This document shows positions 37,201 through 45,512 of a DNA stretch of 64,000 nucleotides, in pieces. The stretch is from Halobacteriovorax sp. (GTDB lineage: Bacteria > Bdellovibrionota > Bacteriovoracia > Bacteriovoracales > Bacteriovoracaceae), in NCBI GenBank assembly GCA_002720865.1, contig PBIO01000031.1, forward strand, positions 248,001-312,000. The letters are read 5' to 3'. The number at the start of each line of letters is the position of its first letter. Within the stretch, counting starts at the first letter, position 1. Both the position numbers and the translations under genes were made by a program. The notes under the pieces were generated by a model. It was given only the letters and a program-made list of their open reading frames with translations, was not told where the DNA came from and made no database searches.

Positions 37201-37869
37201 GTGAAGGCCGATCTTGCCACTTACGGAAAAATTGTGGGCGGGGGAATTTCTATTGGAATTATCGCCGGTAAAGAAAAATATATGGATGCCCTTGACGGTG
37301 GACATTGGCAATTTGGTGATGCCTCTACCCCAACAGTGGGGGTAACCTATTTTGCGGGAACCTTTGTCCGCCACCCCATGGCCTTGGCCGCTGCAAAAGG
37401 GGCCCTTGAGATTATTAAAGAAGGGGGCGTTAAGCAGCTTCAAGACTTAACAGAAAAGGCTGATCACTTTGCCGATGAGATTAATCTTTATTGTCAGCAA
37501 GTTGGTCTACCTTTAAAGATGGATAATTTTGGCTCCTTAATGAAGCCAAAATGGAAAGAAGATGTTCAAAATGGGGATTTACTTTTTACACTGATGAGAT
37601 TTTATGGAGTTCATTGTTATGACGGTTTCCCATGGTTTGTTAACTTGGCCCATACAGATGAAGAACTCCAAACGGTTATCTCCATCTTTAAAAAATCAGT
37701 GAGGGCCCTACAAAAAGTGGGACTGCTACCTGGTATTGCCGGAGCAGAGCCTAAATTTGATATTCCGCCAATGGACGGGGCCATTCTAGGTAAAGACGCC
37801 CTTGGGAATCCTGCTTGGTTTATAAAAGATCCAGATAATCCAGATGAATATCTGGAGATTGAGGCCTAA
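31300..37869 (+). CDS. Hybrid NRPS-PKS, domains A-T-KS-AT-ACP-aminotransferase
   Basis: The 2189-residue protein starts without a condensation domain, so it loads the first unit. Adenylation domain (about 1-500): YIIYTSGSTGTPKG, HYGPSETHVV, VDKKSLP; the ten pocket residues read D V Q F T A H V V K, close to published proline codes. Carrier Ser about 534. Ketosynthase (598-1020): Cys769, His905, His944. Acyltransferase (1110-1415): GHSVGEF with Ser1208, and HAFH, typical of malonyl-CoA. ACP Ser1516 in GMDSLFLTQ. An Ala-Pro repeat linker (1567-1665) leads to a class III aminotransferase with PLP Lys1977 in TYGKIVGGG. No ketoreductase is present. It should convert a starter aminoacyl unit plus malonate into a beta-amino acyl chain. 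Confidence 0.93.
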   Translation: MKNKLHFLFEEYVNSHPDEVALIFGDRKLTYSELNQKANQLARKLIEEGVTPEDRVGICLERSFDLIASILAVLKTGASYLPLDPEYPKDRLEYMIAHAGPKVLLHHKKLLNSLPKLGEGALCFDELELGSFENKNLEISEGSLCYIIYTSGSTGTPKGVAMGDKALFNLIKWQNKQSAILSSPVTLQFTPVSFDVHFQEIFSTLTMGGTLVLVSEEERLDSLKLLDIIDSKKVERLFLPFVALNHLSEMAQHYNKIPKHLKEVTTAGEQLKITEGIRHLFSNLEGARLHNHYGPSETHVVTSYTLEGDSKDWEDLPSIGKPILNVSCYFLDENLKETKDEGELYFGGECLAEGYLFQEELTRERFIETKEFGRLYKTGDLGKLNQNHDIDFLGRLDGQVKIRGYRIETGEIEVCMQKISGVEAAAVKVFEEGTEKYLVGYITGNEKPLDVKNKISESLPDYMIPSHIVMLTSMPLTPSGKVDKKSLPKPGSKRPELNIEYLAPSGEKEELLAGLWGRHLKIDKVGVLDSFFDLGGNSLLALRILAELKEKHQINISVVKMFQYPTIKAQVDSLEGDDDSELRGRLETFKNKQGNQKNKDIAVIAMNGRFPGADSVEKLWENLLGGVNSISPIPKDQLDPSIPDELKNDPNYVSARGIMPDFDKFDSSFFGMTPREAELMDPQQRVFLELAFESLEKAGYTSSKYQGSIGVFAGMANNTYYQKVLKQKDKVNSVGEFNVMLGNEKDYIATRVSHKLNLKGPSLSLHTGCSTSLVAIIQAVQSLRNGECDMALAGGISIQGSPYSGYLYQEGGIFSKDGKCRPFDSEASGTVFNDGGALVVLKPLEEAIVAGDEIHGIIKGVALNNDGADKMSFTAPSVSGQAEAISRALIDGEVEAKDLNYIEAHGTATPVGDPVEVEGLCKAFGQMDKKEFCALGSIKSNIGHLTSAAGVTGFIKALLVAKTGEVPGTLHFRKANTAIDFSATPFILSSEKSVINSSEKIKTGVSSFGVGGTNAHVVIEEYKNEDKDELSHEVHLYRFSAKSKEALEELTKKQLALINSLEPKDKTRAAYTLDVGRTDYAFRQVVVGGNESIEKLVPANSAKDKFKNKKKLYFMFPGQGSQYINMGKGLMKHKVFKESFDRCCDLLVKYQDRDLREIIYPSIENEESAYEALKNTYYTQPAIFCFEYSLANLLISWGITPDGLVGHSVGEFVAATLSGIFTLEEGLALIAKRGELMKSLPGGSMLSVRLGQEEVIPFLNEDIQLAAVNAPGLVVVAGPTDKIKLFQESLEKRDIVCRFLHTSHAFHSAMMDPIVPKYEEFVKSFTLKEAQIPIFSTVEKDADLSQSSYWANHLRAPVKFSPCIENLIKEEDAIYLEIGPRNTLATLSKKVFLKEDRKDLVSIASVSDDPELEERSLLKALGQLWIQGISTDRELFYGNKKPRRIALETMPFKRKRTWIDEVTTYKEELHIEKEVKMTATNDGLRSKLTEVFEEASGMDISEFDSDTSFMEMGMDSLFLTQVALNLKKVFKVEIGFRQLMEELSTVNELCSFLKANSSVSFEEEVTPEVAVSAPAPAPAPAPAPAPAPAPVSAPAPVVAAAPIQLSSGSNLETIVAKQLDLMSQQMQLLSGQAVVSAPTALAPQAQAQAQVAPSAPAASPAPAPAAKETKEVKKVDVNNAKKAFGAIARINTQKNTELTAEQVSYIDQLTSEYNKKTKGSKEFTQKYRKSHADPRVVTGFRPEVKELIYPLVINKSHSQTLWDVDGNKYIDMLCGFGSNFFGNGNEKIKKYILEQIENGYEIGPQHELTGEVSRLVCELTNSDRAGFCNTGSEAVLGAMRVARTVTGRDTIIAFEGSYHGINDEVIVRGTKSGKSLPAAPGINKDAVKNMVILEYGTEESLEKIRELSKDAAAVLVEPVQSRRSDFHPKEFLQEVRKITLENDCALIFDEVITGFRIHPGGAQAYFDVKADLATYGKIVGGGISIGIIAGKEKYMDALDGGHWQFGDASTPTVGVTYFAGTFVRHPMALAAAKGALEIIKEGGVKQLQDLTEKADHFADEINLYCQQVGLPLKMDNFGSLMKPKWKEDVQNGDLLFTLMRFYGVHCYDGFPWFVNLAHTDEELQTVISIFKKSVRALQKVGLLPGIAGAEPKFDIPPMDGAILGKDALGNPAWFIKDPDNPDEYLEIEA

Positions 37870-37871
37870 GA

Positions 37872-40800
37872 GTGGGAAAGAAGGCCAAGAAAATAACTCA
37901 TAACCCTTTTGAAGGGGGAGAGATCATTCTTAGTGTGCCCACAACGGAATCTCAGCGAGAGATGTGGGCCACAGTAGAAATGCTTCCTGAAGCAACTCTT
38001 TGTTATAACGAATCCCTTAGGGTGAGTTTAAAAGGGGAGCTTTGTCTTAGAAGCTTTCAACGTGCCTTTCAAGAAATGATTAGACGCCACGATGCCATGA
38101 GGTCTAGTTTTACCTCCGATGGTAAGTGGCTTTTGGTGAGCGATAAGTTTAACTACCTCTATGAATTTATGGATTGGTCTGAAACTTCAGATCGTTCTGA
38201 GCTGCTTAAAAAAGAAATTGAAAAGGCTACTAAACATAAATTCAACTTAGTTAAAGGTCCACCTTTTAAGGCCAGTCTAATTAAACTGGATAAAGACGAG
38301 CATCTCTTTTTTATTACCGCTCATCATATTATTTGTGATGGCTGGTCCATGGCGATTATGGTCTCTGAACTTTCTAAACTTTATTCTGACTTTTTAGAAG
38401 ATAAAAGAAATCAGCTTTCATGGCCTATTCAATTTAGTCAGTACGCCATTAGAGAAAACAAAGGTGAGATCACTAAAGATTGTGATATTCAGTACTGGAA
38501 AAATGAATTCAAGACGATTCCTAAACCCTTAGATCTTCCCCAGGATTTTAAAAGACCTGATTTTAGAACTTATGATTCTAAGAGAATTGACTTAGAAGTG
38601 CCGCCGGAGCTTGTTCAAAAAATTAAAAAACTCGGTGGAAAGCTTGGCATGAGCTATTACACCACTTTAATGACGGGATTTGAAATACTTTTACATAGAT
38701 TAACCAAAAGGGAAGACCTAGTGGTCGGTGTCTCGGCCGCGGCCCAATCTATCCTTGGAGAGTACGATCTTTGTGGTCATTTGGTTAACCTTCTTCCAAT
38801 AAGAGCGAAGATTGATCCTAATGGAAGTTTTGAATCCCTTGGTAAGGAACTTAAGACCAAAATGCTTGATGCTTTTGATCATCAGACTTATACCTTTGGA
38901 AGTTTATTAAAAGAGTTAAAATTAAAAAGAGATCCCTCTCGAATTCCGCTGGTAAATATTATCTTTAATGTCGATCAGCAGTATTTTGGACAGGGCCTTG
39001 AGTTTAAAAAGATAAAGGCCTCTTATACTTCTAATCCTAGGCATTTTGAAAATTTTGAGATTTTTATTAATGCTACGGCCTGTGGTGATGAGCTGGTGTT
39101 AGAATGTCAGTACAATACCAATCTTTTTAAACATGAGACGATTCTAAATTGGCTTGAACAATATATTTCAATTATGGAACAGGCCTGCATCTCTTCTTCA
39201 GTTAAGCATAAGGATCTTATGCTAAATAATCTAATCCTACCTGCATTTGAAGAAAGCTCAGATAGCGAGGCTAAACTAGTGGAGGAGGAAACACCTCCTT
39301 CTAAAGAAGAGCCTCGTGTTTTAAAAATCTGGGAAGAAGTTCTTCAGATGCAAGGTATTCCAAGAGATATGGACTTCTTCGCCCTAGGAGGGCATTCACT
39401 ACTGGCCAATGAAGTTTTAACCAAGGTCATAGCTGAATTTGGAGTAAAGCTTAGCTTAAAAGATTTCTTTATGGCCCCTACCATAATGCAATTTGCTAGG
39501 CTGCTTGATAGTGGTGAAACTGAAAAGGCCGAAACGAAAACTATTCAGGGAGGACAGGCACCGCTTTTTGGAGAAGTTGATGTCAGTGTGAATCAGCTGA
39601 GAACCTGGTATCTCGAGCAATTTAATCCTGAAACCACCATGCACTTTCTTCCGGCCAGCTTTCGCGTAAAAGCAAAGATAGATGTTTTGGCCCTAGAGAA
39701 AAGTTTAAACTATTTAATAGAGCGACATAGCGCTCTTCGAACATGCTTTAAGGCCGTGGATGGAATTCCAAAACAAGTTATTCAAGAGAATTTAAATTTT
39801 AAGCTAGAACTTGAAAACTGCAAGGAAGAGGATATTGTCAAAGTCTTAAATAAAGACGCCGAACTTCCCATGAGTCTTGAAAAAGCACCGCTTTTTAGAT
39901 CTAAACTCTATAAACTTGGAAAAGAGGATTTTGTTTTTTACTTTAATGTGCATCATATAATTTGGGATGGCTGGTGCTTTGATATCTTTTTTGACGAGTT
40001 AAGCCGCTCCTATGCTGCCTTTGCAAAGGGAGAGTCACCTTCACTAGAAAAGCTCCCGGATATTACATATGGGGACTTTGCTCTTTATAATAAAGAGGTC
40101 AATGAGTCCGCTTTCTTTAAAAATGAAATTAAATTTTGGAAAGAAAATCTTTCACAAATTCCAGTTCTAGAATTACCGACGGATTTTCCAAGACCTCCTC
40201 AAATGTCAAATGAGGGGGAGGCCCTTCCCTTTCAAATTGATATGAAGCTAGCTCAAAAACTAAAAGATCTAGCGGGTGAAAATAGCTCTTCACTTTTTAA
40301 TGTGTTTTTAACCGCCTTTAAAATGGCCGTAAGCCTTCATTCTGGTAGTACAGACCTCGTAGTGGGAACGCCCGTTAGAGGAAGAAGCACTAAAGAGCTA
40401 GAGAAAATTATTGGCTACTTTGTAAATACGGTTTCACTTAGATCAAGATTAGATTTTCAAAAAAGTTTTGCTGCTAATTTGGAAGTCGTCACCCATGGAT
40501 CACTAGATGCATTTTCGAATCAAAGCTTGGCCTTTGAGACCATTTTAGAGCATGTAAACTGGGAGAGAGATCCGAGCCGCACGGCCATATATCAAATATT
40601 TTTCTCATACCAGGATGTAAGTAATAGAGAAGGGCATTTAGGCGGGCATCCCTATTCACAGATCAATATTGATAAAGCATCCACCCATACAGATCTTGAT
40701 ATGTGGATTAAGACTGGAAAAAACAAAGTCGAAGGTGCCTTTGAGTATCGAATCGATCTCTTTAAAAAAGAAACCATCTCCATTATCATGGAGACTTTTA

Positions 40801-43478
40801 AGCATATACTTACCTTAGCGGCAGATTCAGCAAAGACTTCTTTAAGTGAACTTGAACTGATTGCTCCGACGCAAAAAGATCTTCTTATAAATAAATTAAA
40901 TGATACTTGGATAGATTTTGGGAGTGAGGAATCCTTCCATGAACTCTTTGAGCAAAGAGTTCAAAAAGCCCCTTCAAGCCCCGCGGTTCATGATGAGAAG
41001 GGAAGTTTAACTTATGAAGAACTTGATAATAAGGCAAATGCATGGGCCAATGATCTTATCTCTAAAGGTGTAGTCCCAGGAGATTTAGTAGGACTGTCTG
41101 TTCATCGTCATAAGGAAATGCTTGTGGCCCTACTCGCAATCTTAAAGGCCGGGGCAGGTTATGTTCCCCTTGATCCGGGATTTCCCCAAGACCGTCTTGA
41201 TTATATGATTGAAAGCTCAAAGCTAAAGCTTATGATCGTAGAGGATAGCCTTCTTTCTCGCTTTAAAAATGATTCAGCTAAAAAACTTCTCCTAAGTGAG
41301 ATGTCTGAAGAAAATAATCAAAAACCTCTTAGCACTTATAATGGAAGTAGTACGGCCTATGTGATTTATACCTCTGGTTCCACAGGTAAACCTAAAGGGG
41401 TTCAATTGCCCCATAGGGCGGTAATTAATTTTTTAAGGTCCATGGCCGTGGCACCGGGTATGAAAGATAAAGATCGCCTTCTTGCGGTAACCACCTTAAG
41501 TTTTGATATTGCTGTGCTAGAGCTTTATCTTCCCTTAATCACCGGAGGGAGCGTCTATATTGCTACTAAACAAGATGCTATGGACGGAGAGAGCTTAAAG
41601 AAGATAATTGAAAAAGAAAAAATCACCATGATGCAGGCAACTCCCTCCACCTGGCGACTGCTTCTAGCTTCAGGCTGGAAAGGATCAGAAGACTTTAAAC
41701 TACTTTGCGGTGGGGAGCCTTTCCCAAAAGACTTGAATCAAAAGCTTATTCCCTTAGTTGAAAGTGTTTGGAATATGTACGGTCCAACGGAAACGACCGT
41801 TTGGTCTACTATTGAAAAGTTAACGGACCCGATGGCCCCTATTTTAATAGGTAAGCCCATCGCCAATACGAGCTGTTATATTTTAGATGAAGAGCAAAAG
41901 CTTCTTCCTTTTGGAAGAACCGGTGAGCTTTATATTGGAGGCCATGGTCTAGCCGATGGTTATAAGGGCCGAGAAGATTTAACCCTTGAGCGATTTGTGC
42001 CTAATCCCTTTAGATCTGGGGAGAAAATGTATAATACGGGAGATCTGGCCCGTTATCATAGTGATGGCCGGCTTGAATGCCTTGGTAGAAATGATGGACA
42101 AGTTAAAGTCAGAGGCTACCGGATAGAGCTCGGGGAAATTGAATCTGTTCTTAGTCAATTCCCAGGAATTGAAAGCTCAGTGGTTATCACAAGGGAAGAT
42201 CAGCCCGGAGATGTAAGGCTTGTTGGATATTATATAAATTCCGGTGGGCCATTAGATCTTTTTAAGCTAAGGGCCTTTCTAGGGGAGAAAATCCCAAGCT
42301 ATATGATTCCTTCCCATTTTATGGAGCTAAAAGAATTTCCTAAAACTCTTAATGAAAAAATTGATAAGAAAAATCTTCCTGCACCAGTGGCCGCAGCGGT
42401 TAAAATGGAAGAGGTTATTACTGAAGAAAAACCAAAGGCCAATAAAAAGCACCAGTCCTTAGATTCGACGGAATCTAAGCTAAAGGCCATTTGGATTGAG
42501 CTTTTAGGGCATGATGAGATTGAGCGTGAGAGTAACTTTTTTGATGTGGGTGGGCATTCTCTTTTATCAGTTCAGCTTTTTTCAAAAATAGAAAAAGAAT
42601 TTAATCTAAGTCTAGGGCTTGCCACTTTATTTGAGGCCTCAAGCTTAGGGGGACTCTCAGATTTAATAGACTCTAAACTTGGACCTAGTGAACCCAATAG
42701 AGATGTGAGTACAGAAGTCTCTAGCTTACTTCATTCAGTTGTTGAGATTAAAAAAGGACAAAAGGAGCCCATCTTTTGTTTTCATGGAGTAGGGGGGAAT
42801 GTCTTAAACTATATGGCCCTTGTTCCAGGGCTTGACGAGGGACGAGGTCTTTATGGAATGCAAAGCTACGGGGTAGATGGAAACTCAGAGACTTTAAACA
42901 CAATAGAAGAAATGGCCGAAGTCTATTATAAAGAAATGAGATCTGTTCAGCCGAGGGGCCCGTACTTTTTAGCTGGCGGCTCTATGGGTGGATACTTGGC
43001 CTTAGAAGTAGCAAGACTCTTACAAATGGCCGGAGAAGAAGTTGCAGAGCTAATTATGTTTGATACTTTTGGGCCAGATATAGATTTAAAATCTTATGGT
43101 AATCAGACTCATGGGTTCATTGAAAATCAAAAGATTATGATTCCCTACCGCTTTAAAAAGTATTCTTATAAACTTCGCGTGGCCTTTTTAAAGCTCTTTG
43201 GGCTACCCATTCCCCATGAGATAAGACATTTCTTTATTGAGGCCAAGAACTATAGCGCCCTTTATAAATATGAAGTTAAACCTTTTAAAGGGAATATCAC
43301 TCTCTTTAGAAGCCCAATTGCTAGTACTGGTTTTTATTCCGATCCAAATTTAGGTTGGGGCAGCTCTCTTGATGGTGAGCTAACGCTTATCGAAGTAGAC
43401 GGTGATCATGAAAAAATTGTGGAGGCCCTTGGTCTTCCAAAGGCCTTAAAAGACTATTTATCTAATTCTAAAACGTAA
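37872..43478 (+). CDS. NRPS, domains C-T-C-A-T-thioesterase
   Basis: A GTG 2 bases after the previous stop begins 1868 residues. Condensation 1 has HHIICDG (His151, His152, Asp156). A carrier follows directly (Ser509 in GGHSLL), so this module lacks its own adenylation domain. Condensation 2 has HHIIWDG (His694, His695). Adenylation (1030-1510) shows YVIYTSGSTGKPKG, and pocket residues D I L Q L G M V W K, close to the glycine code. Carrier 2 Ser1563. The C-terminal thioesterase has GGSMGG with Ser1704 and His1846 in VDGDHEKI, and releases the product. The second carrier must be charged in trans or by the downstream A domain. The 3' end overlaps a convergent peptidase gene by 25 bases. Confidence 0.93.
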   Translation: MGKKAKKITHNPFEGGEIILSVPTTESQREMWATVEMLPEATLCYNESLRVSLKGELCLRSFQRAFQEMIRRHDAMRSSFTSDGKWLLVSDKFNYLYEFMDWSETSDRSELLKKEIEKATKHKFNLVKGPPFKASLIKLDKDEHLFFITAHHIICDGWSMAIMVSELSKLYSDFLEDKRNQLSWPIQFSQYAIRENKGEITKDCDIQYWKNEFKTIPKPLDLPQDFKRPDFRTYDSKRIDLEVPPELVQKIKKLGGKLGMSYYTTLMTGFEILLHRLTKREDLVVGVSAAAQSILGEYDLCGHLVNLLPIRAKIDPNGSFESLGKELKTKMLDAFDHQTYTFGSLLKELKLKRDPSRIPLVNIIFNVDQQYFGQGLEFKKIKASYTSNPRHFENFEIFINATACGDELVLECQYNTNLFKHETILNWLEQYISIMEQACISSSVKHKDLMLNNLILPAFEESSDSEAKLVEEETPPSKEEPRVLKIWEEVLQMQGIPRDMDFFALGGHSLLANEVLTKVIAEFGVKLSLKDFFMAPTIMQFARLLDSGETEKAETKTIQGGQAPLFGEVDVSVNQLRTWYLEQFNPETTMHFLPASFRVKAKIDVLALEKSLNYLIERHSALRTCFKAVDGIPKQVIQENLNFKLELENCKEEDIVKVLNKDAELPMSLEKAPLFRSKLYKLGKEDFVFYFNVHHIIWDGWCFDIFFDELSRSYAAFAKGESPSLEKLPDITYGDFALYNKEVNESAFFKNEIKFWKENLSQIPVLELPTDFPRPPQMSNEGEALPFQIDMKLAQKLKDLAGENSSSLFNVFLTAFKMAVSLHSGSTDLVVGTPVRGRSTKELEKIIGYFVNTVSLRSRLDFQKSFAANLEVVTHGSLDAFSNQSLAFETILEHVNWERDPSRTAIYQIFFSYQDVSNREGHLGGHPYSQINIDKASTHTDLDMWIKTGKNKVEGAFEYRIDLFKKETISIIMETFKHILTLAADSAKTSLSELELIAPTQKDLLINKLNDTWIDFGSEESFHELFEQRVQKAPSSPAVHDEKGSLTYEELDNKANAWANDLISKGVVPGDLVGLSVHRHKEMLVALLAILKAGAGYVPLDPGFPQDRLDYMIESSKLKLMIVEDSLLSRFKNDSAKKLLLSEMSEENNQKPLSTYNGSSTAYVIYTSGSTGKPKGVQLPHRAVINFLRSMAVAPGMKDKDRLLAVTTLSFDIAVLELYLPLITGGSVYIATKQDAMDGESLKKIIEKEKITMMQATPSTWRLLLASGWKGSEDFKLLCGGEPFPKDLNQKLIPLVESVWNMYGPTETTVWSTIEKLTDPMAPILIGKPIANTSCYILDEEQKLLPFGRTGELYIGGHGLADGYKGREDLTLERFVPNPFRSGEKMYNTGDLARYHSDGRLECLGRNDGQVKVRGYRIELGEIESVLSQFPGIESSVVITREDQPGDVRLVGYYINSGGPLDLFKLRAFLGEKIPSYMIPSHFMELKEFPKTLNEKIDKKNLPAPVAAAVKMEEVITEEKPKANKKHQSLDSTESKLKAIWIELLGHDEIERESNFFDVGGHSLLSVQLFSKIEKEFNLSLGLATLFEASSLGGLSDLIDSKLGPSEPNRDVSTEVSSLLHSVVEIKKGQKEPIFCFHGVGGNVLNYMALVPGLDEGRGLYGMQSYGVDGNSETLNTIEEMAEVYYKEMRSVQPRGPYFLAGGSMGGYLALEVARLLQMAGEEVAELIMFDTFGPDIDLKSYGNQTHGFIENQKIMIPYRFKKYSYKLRVAFLKLFGLPIPHEIRHFFIEAKNYSALYKYEVKPFKGNITLFRSPIASTGFYSDPNLGWGSSLDGELTLIEVDGDHEKIVEALGLPKALKDYLSNSKT

Positions 43479-44608
43479 GAAAGTCCCAATTTTGCAAAGA
43501 TAACAGAATGGGCAGCAGAGCCGTTCATTACATCTAAGGTATCATCTGCCGTATGAATTCTAGGATTCTCTTCTGCCACTCTCGATTCATAAATAAAAGA
43601 AGAGCGAAAGTTTCTATAGCTAAAAGAATAATGATCGCTACAAGCGTAATTACACTTATCATATCCCCATGGAACTCCCAGGTATTTATCAACTAGAGTT
43701 CCTAAAAATTGATTTTGCTCTTTATCAGTTTCATCTGAAATAATACTTAAATTGATATCCTCGCTTCCTTTAAAGTTGGTGCCATCAATATTAAGCATGC
43801 CTCTAATCTTTTTTACCTTTTCATCATACCTCTTAGAAATATCCATACTTCCACGCAGGCCCACTTCCTCAGCGGCAAAGGCCATAAATTGAAGGTTATG
43901 ATGAGGCTTATAATTTGATTCAATAAGTACACGGATAATTTCAGTGATAACCGCTATACCAGAAGCATTGTCATCTAGACCCGGTGAGTGAGAATGGGGA
44001 CCTTCATCATCCGAGTTAATACTATCACCGTGGCCGCCAACAATAATATTTTCATCCGTTGAACCTTTAATAGTTAAGACAACAGACTTTTGTTTCCATT
44101 CTTTATGATCAATTAGTTCAACTTTGACATCAGATCTATTTTCAGTAAGTTTCGACCAGTTCTTAGCTAGGTCTTCCATGGCCTTTATTCCCTCAGGGGA
44201 AGAGTAGTACCTGGTCTTATAGCTTGAAAACCATGCCATTAAAGAGAGAAGTCTAGATTCCTGTACATTTTCTAGTAGAGGTTTTACGAGTGTTTCTTTA
44301 GTTACTCTATAGTCAACGGTGTATCTATTATCGTCCCACCCTTTTAAGAGCTTTTTCTTTTTATTCTTCTCTACACTTTTTGTAACAAAGCCACCGCATC
44401 TTCCGGTATGGGCATGTAGGGCGGCAGATAGAGAGTTAAGCTCAGCTTCCTTAAGTCTAAGTTCAACCTTTTTTCCAAAGTTTTGAACTTTATATTTAAG
44501 GCCTCTCGAAATAAGCTCTTTATAGGAATTCAGAGGAAGTTCAACAGAAACCTCTTTTGAATAAAGCGATGTGGAAAGGAGAAGTAAAAGGATCGAAAAA
44601 GCTTTCAT
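43454..44608 (-). CDS. Secreted M28-family zinc aminopeptidase
   Basis: A signal peptide (FSILLLLLSTSLYS) and an N-terminal propeptide-like region of about 150 residues precede an M28 domain. Di-zinc ligands are visible in order: VGGHGDSIN, PGLDDNASG, AAEEVGLRGS (catalytic Glu), NIDGTN, and a late NPRIHTADDTLD. It resembles the Vibrio-type leucyl aminopeptidase and should remove N-terminal residues from peptides outside the cytoplasm. Convergent with the NRPS gene; it could act on the peptide product, but secretion and general nutrition is the simpler reading. Confidence 0.85.
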   Translation of the reverse strand: MKAFSILLLLLSTSLYSKEVSVELPLNSYKELISRGLKYKVQNFGKKVELRLKEAELNSLSAALHAHTGRCGGFVTKSVEKNKKKKLLKGWDDNRYTVDYRVTKETLVKPLLENVQESRLLSLMAWFSSYKTRYYSSPEGIKAMEDLAKNWSKLTENRSDVKVELIDHKEWKQKSVVLTIKGSTDENIIVGGHGDSINSDDEGPHSHSPGLDDNASGIAVITEIIRVLIESNYKPHHNLQFMAFAAEEVGLRGSMDISKRYDEKVKKIRGMLNIDGTNFKGSEDINLSIISDETDKEQNQFLGTLVDKYLGVPWGYDKCNYACSDHYSFSYRNFRSSFIYESRVAEENPRIHTADDTLDVMNGSAAHSVIFAKLGLSYVLELDK

Positions 44609-44729
44609 GATTTCTTATAGCCTATAAAAAAAATAAAATCTTCTAATTGTAATTTTTCACAGATTTAATAATATATTCTTCACAAATATGGCATAGGGGG
44701 GTAGGGTATAGTCTTTTCAGGAGAAGGTG

Positions 44730-45512
44730 ATGTTAAATCTAGTAAAGAATAATCCTCTTATTTTGATTTTAAGAAAAATTAAGTATGAGAGAAAGTTTCG
44801 TAATAATAAGGACTTAAACCTCTTTAAAGGGGTTTTCTCCTCTTATCAAAGTGCTTTTGACTCAATTCCAAGCGAGCTTCTTAACTCTTATGACAATGAA
44901 AGTTCAGCAAAAATGTATAAACACCTATGTTCGGAAGTTTTTCCTTCTGATTACGCAAATATGTTTTGGTTAAGTCAGCTAATAAGGGACGAATCAAAAG
45001 TTTTTGATTTAGGAGGTCATATTGGGGTTAAATATTATAGCTATCAACAATATTTCAATTTCCCAGAAAGCATAAACTGGACAGTGTTTGATACTTCTTC
45101 GGCAATTGAAGAAGGAAAGAAGTTTGCTAATCAAAAAGGTGAACATAGGCTTAAATTTTCTGAGAAAATTGATGAATTTGACGACCACGATATTCTTTTT
45201 GTCTCTGGTGCTCTTCAGTATATAGATATTAATTTATCAGACATAATTTCAAAAAAGGCTTCAAAACCCAAATTTGTCCTAATAACTCTTCCTCTTACTC
45301 AGCACGAAAGTTTTTATACTATTAATAATTTAGGAACAGCATGTTGCGTCTATATTGTTCGAAATGAAAACGAATTTATTAAGAGTTTTGAAGATATTGG
45401 CTACGAAAAAAAGGACGACTGGAATATTCCCGCAAAGTATTGTGAGATTCCTTTTTTCGAAAAATATTCTCTAGAAAACTACAGAGGTCTTTTGTTTGAA
45501 TTTACTGATTGA
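44730..45512 (+). CDS. TIGR04325-family putative methyltransferase
   Basis: The ATG at 44730 (a GTG at 44727 is also possible) follows AGGAGAAGG. The protein matches the TIGR04325 SAM-methyltransferase family: FKGVFSSYQSAFDSIP near the start, VFDLGGHIGVKYYSY as the SAM-binding loop, then FVSGALQYID and FVLITLPLTQ. Members occur in surface polysaccharide and secondary-metabolite clusters. The neighbouring NRPS-PKS could supply its substrate, but a divergently placed peptidase separates them. The upstream region has a G-rich run (GGGGGGTAGGGTAT) vaguely like the copper boxes. Confidence 0.75.
   Translation: MLNLVKNNPLILILRKIKYERKFRNNKDLNLFKGVFSSYQSAFDSIPSELLNSYDNESSAKMYKHLCSEVFPSDYANMFWLSQLIRDESKVFDLGGHIGVKYYSYQQYFNFPESINWTVFDTSSAIEEGKKFANQKGEHRLKFSEKIDEFDDHDILFVSGALQYIDINLSDIISKKASKPKFVLITLPLTQHESFYTINNLGTACCVYIVRNENEFIKSFEDIGYEKKDDWNIPAKYCEIPFFEKYSLENYRGLLFEFTD

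Noticed and set aside
43454-44608. M28 peptidase as a dedicated tailoring enzyme of the NRPS product
   Set aside because: It is secreted, on the opposite strand and closely resembles general Vibrio-type aminopeptidases; context alone is too weak.
44691-44711. G-rich run before the TIGR04325 gene as a sixth copper box
   Set aside because: It has no matching C-rich left arm and its spacing does not fit the other boxes.
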